From NCBI GenBank assembly GCA_019057385.1, contig JAHQJS010000004.1:741062-776584 (forward strand): a DNA stretch of 35,523 bases, read 5' to 3'. The notes beneath the pieces were generated by a model. That model saw nothing but the letters and a program-made list of their open reading frames with translations, was not told the origin of the DNA and ran no database searches. Origin of the DNA: Candidatus Borrarchaeum weybense. GTDB lineage: Archaea; Asgardarchaeota; Sifarchaeia; Borrarchaeales; Borrarchaeaceae. The translations under genes were made by a program, and so were the position numbers. This document shows, piece by piece, positions 35,288 through 35,523 of this stretch. The stretch's first letter is position 1, and each line of letters begins with the position of its first letter.

Positions 35288-35523
35288 TTATTTCTTTTTC
35301 AACGTGATTTCGATAGTACTTACGCTTCGAGTTCTTCCCCCTTCTTCGGCTAACTCCTCACTATCAATCTCGATCTTATCGACAAAAACGATGTCTTTCA
35401 TAAAACGCTGTCTCACGATCTCGGCGACATCTACTGCTGTCGATATAGATCGACCTCTAGCTTTAAGCGTACAGAAGTCAGATCCTTGATTGAGTTGAGT
35501 GACGACTGCAAGGACGTAGTTCA
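35288..35523 (-). CDS. alba: Alba DNA/RNA-binding protein, 5' end outside window
   Basis: On the minus strand the frame reads [13 protein letters not shown], then [20 protein letters not shown] and [11 protein letters not shown] before the stop. These are the conserved parts of Alba: the beta strand, the R-G-x-x-I-x-x-A-V-D nucleic-acid-binding segment and the C-terminal strand. Only the first residues, including the usual lysine near the N-terminus, lie beyond the window edge. Alba coats archaeal chromatin and RNA as a dimer. Confidence 0.93.
   Translation of the reverse strand, partial: NYVLAVVTQLNQGSDFCTLKARGRSISTAVDVAEIVRQRFMKDIVFVDKIEIDSEELAEEGGRTRSVSTIEITLKKK

Noticed and set aside
1..35523. 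Ordinary CRISPR array
   Set aside because: Reading through all intergenic stretches showed no series of 24-37-base direct repeats with similar-sized spacers. The two GC-rich segments near the RAMP genes are only two copies 1.09 kb apart and diverged.

Overview
The window looks like a piece of an AT-rich archaeal chromosome, probably from a metagenome. Archaeal markers are a D-aminoacyl-tRNA deacylase of the DTD2/GEK1 type, an Alba chromatin protein, a HerA-like ATPase, two bacterio-opsin-activator-type (HTH_10) regulators, an XPB helicase with a Bax1-type (DUF790) nuclease, and TATA-box promoters. The LRR proteins and overall gene mix would fit an Asgard or deep euryarchaeal lineage, but nothing here fixes the phylum.

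Left part (about 1-15 kb) is accessory. After the 3' part of a membrane glycosyltransferase come a small zinc-ribbon protein, two modular leucine-rich-repeat genes and a VapBC-like toxin-antitoxin pair. A 40-base hairpin sequence occurs twice, identically, on either side of the LRR/VapBC block (1958-1997 and 6461-6500). Then follows the most unusual locus. A 1330-residue protein (6773-10765) joins a Ski2-like helicase, a winged helix, cysteine clusters and a C-terminal Cas1 integrase domain with an intact E/H/D set. Next is a Cas7-like RAMP protein (11092-11877), and then a protein joining a Cas6-like glycine-rich RAMP end to an HD domain (12165-12974). Each of the two RAMP genes is followed, 63-70 bases after its stop codon, by a copy of a homologous GC-rich segment of about 120 bases. 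These segments either fold into RNA or encode a small peptide. The two RAMP genes also share a promoter box. No ordinary CRISPR array, Cas2, Cas4, Cas3 or known effector is visible. This reads as a compact CRISPR-related or Cas1-based system that I cannot match to a named type. A convergent HerA-like ATPase gene closes the region.

Middle part (15-26 kb) is mostly metabolic and membrane-related: a six-helix membrane protein with an intrinsic terminator, dtdA, a second multi-pass membrane protein, and a tight methylmalonyl-CoA mutase operon (catalytic subunit, B12-binding subunit, MeaB GTPase). A relic of an IS1341/IS605-type element abuts the meaB stop and has altered the 3' end of a luciferase-like (F420-type) oxidoreductase gene, which also lacks a normal start. 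A MacB/LolD-like ABC transporter operon (ATPase and two FtsX-like permeases) follows on the minus strand.

Right part (26-35.5 kb): two tandem HTH_10 regulators, a GyrI-like ligand-binding protein and a Pro-rich hypothetical read rightward. A long minus-strand series reads leftward: a zinc-ribbon hypothetical, XPB helicase, an IscS-like protein whose PLP lysine is Asp, IscU, and a Bax1 nuclease split into two adjacent genes. The window ends inside an alba gene.
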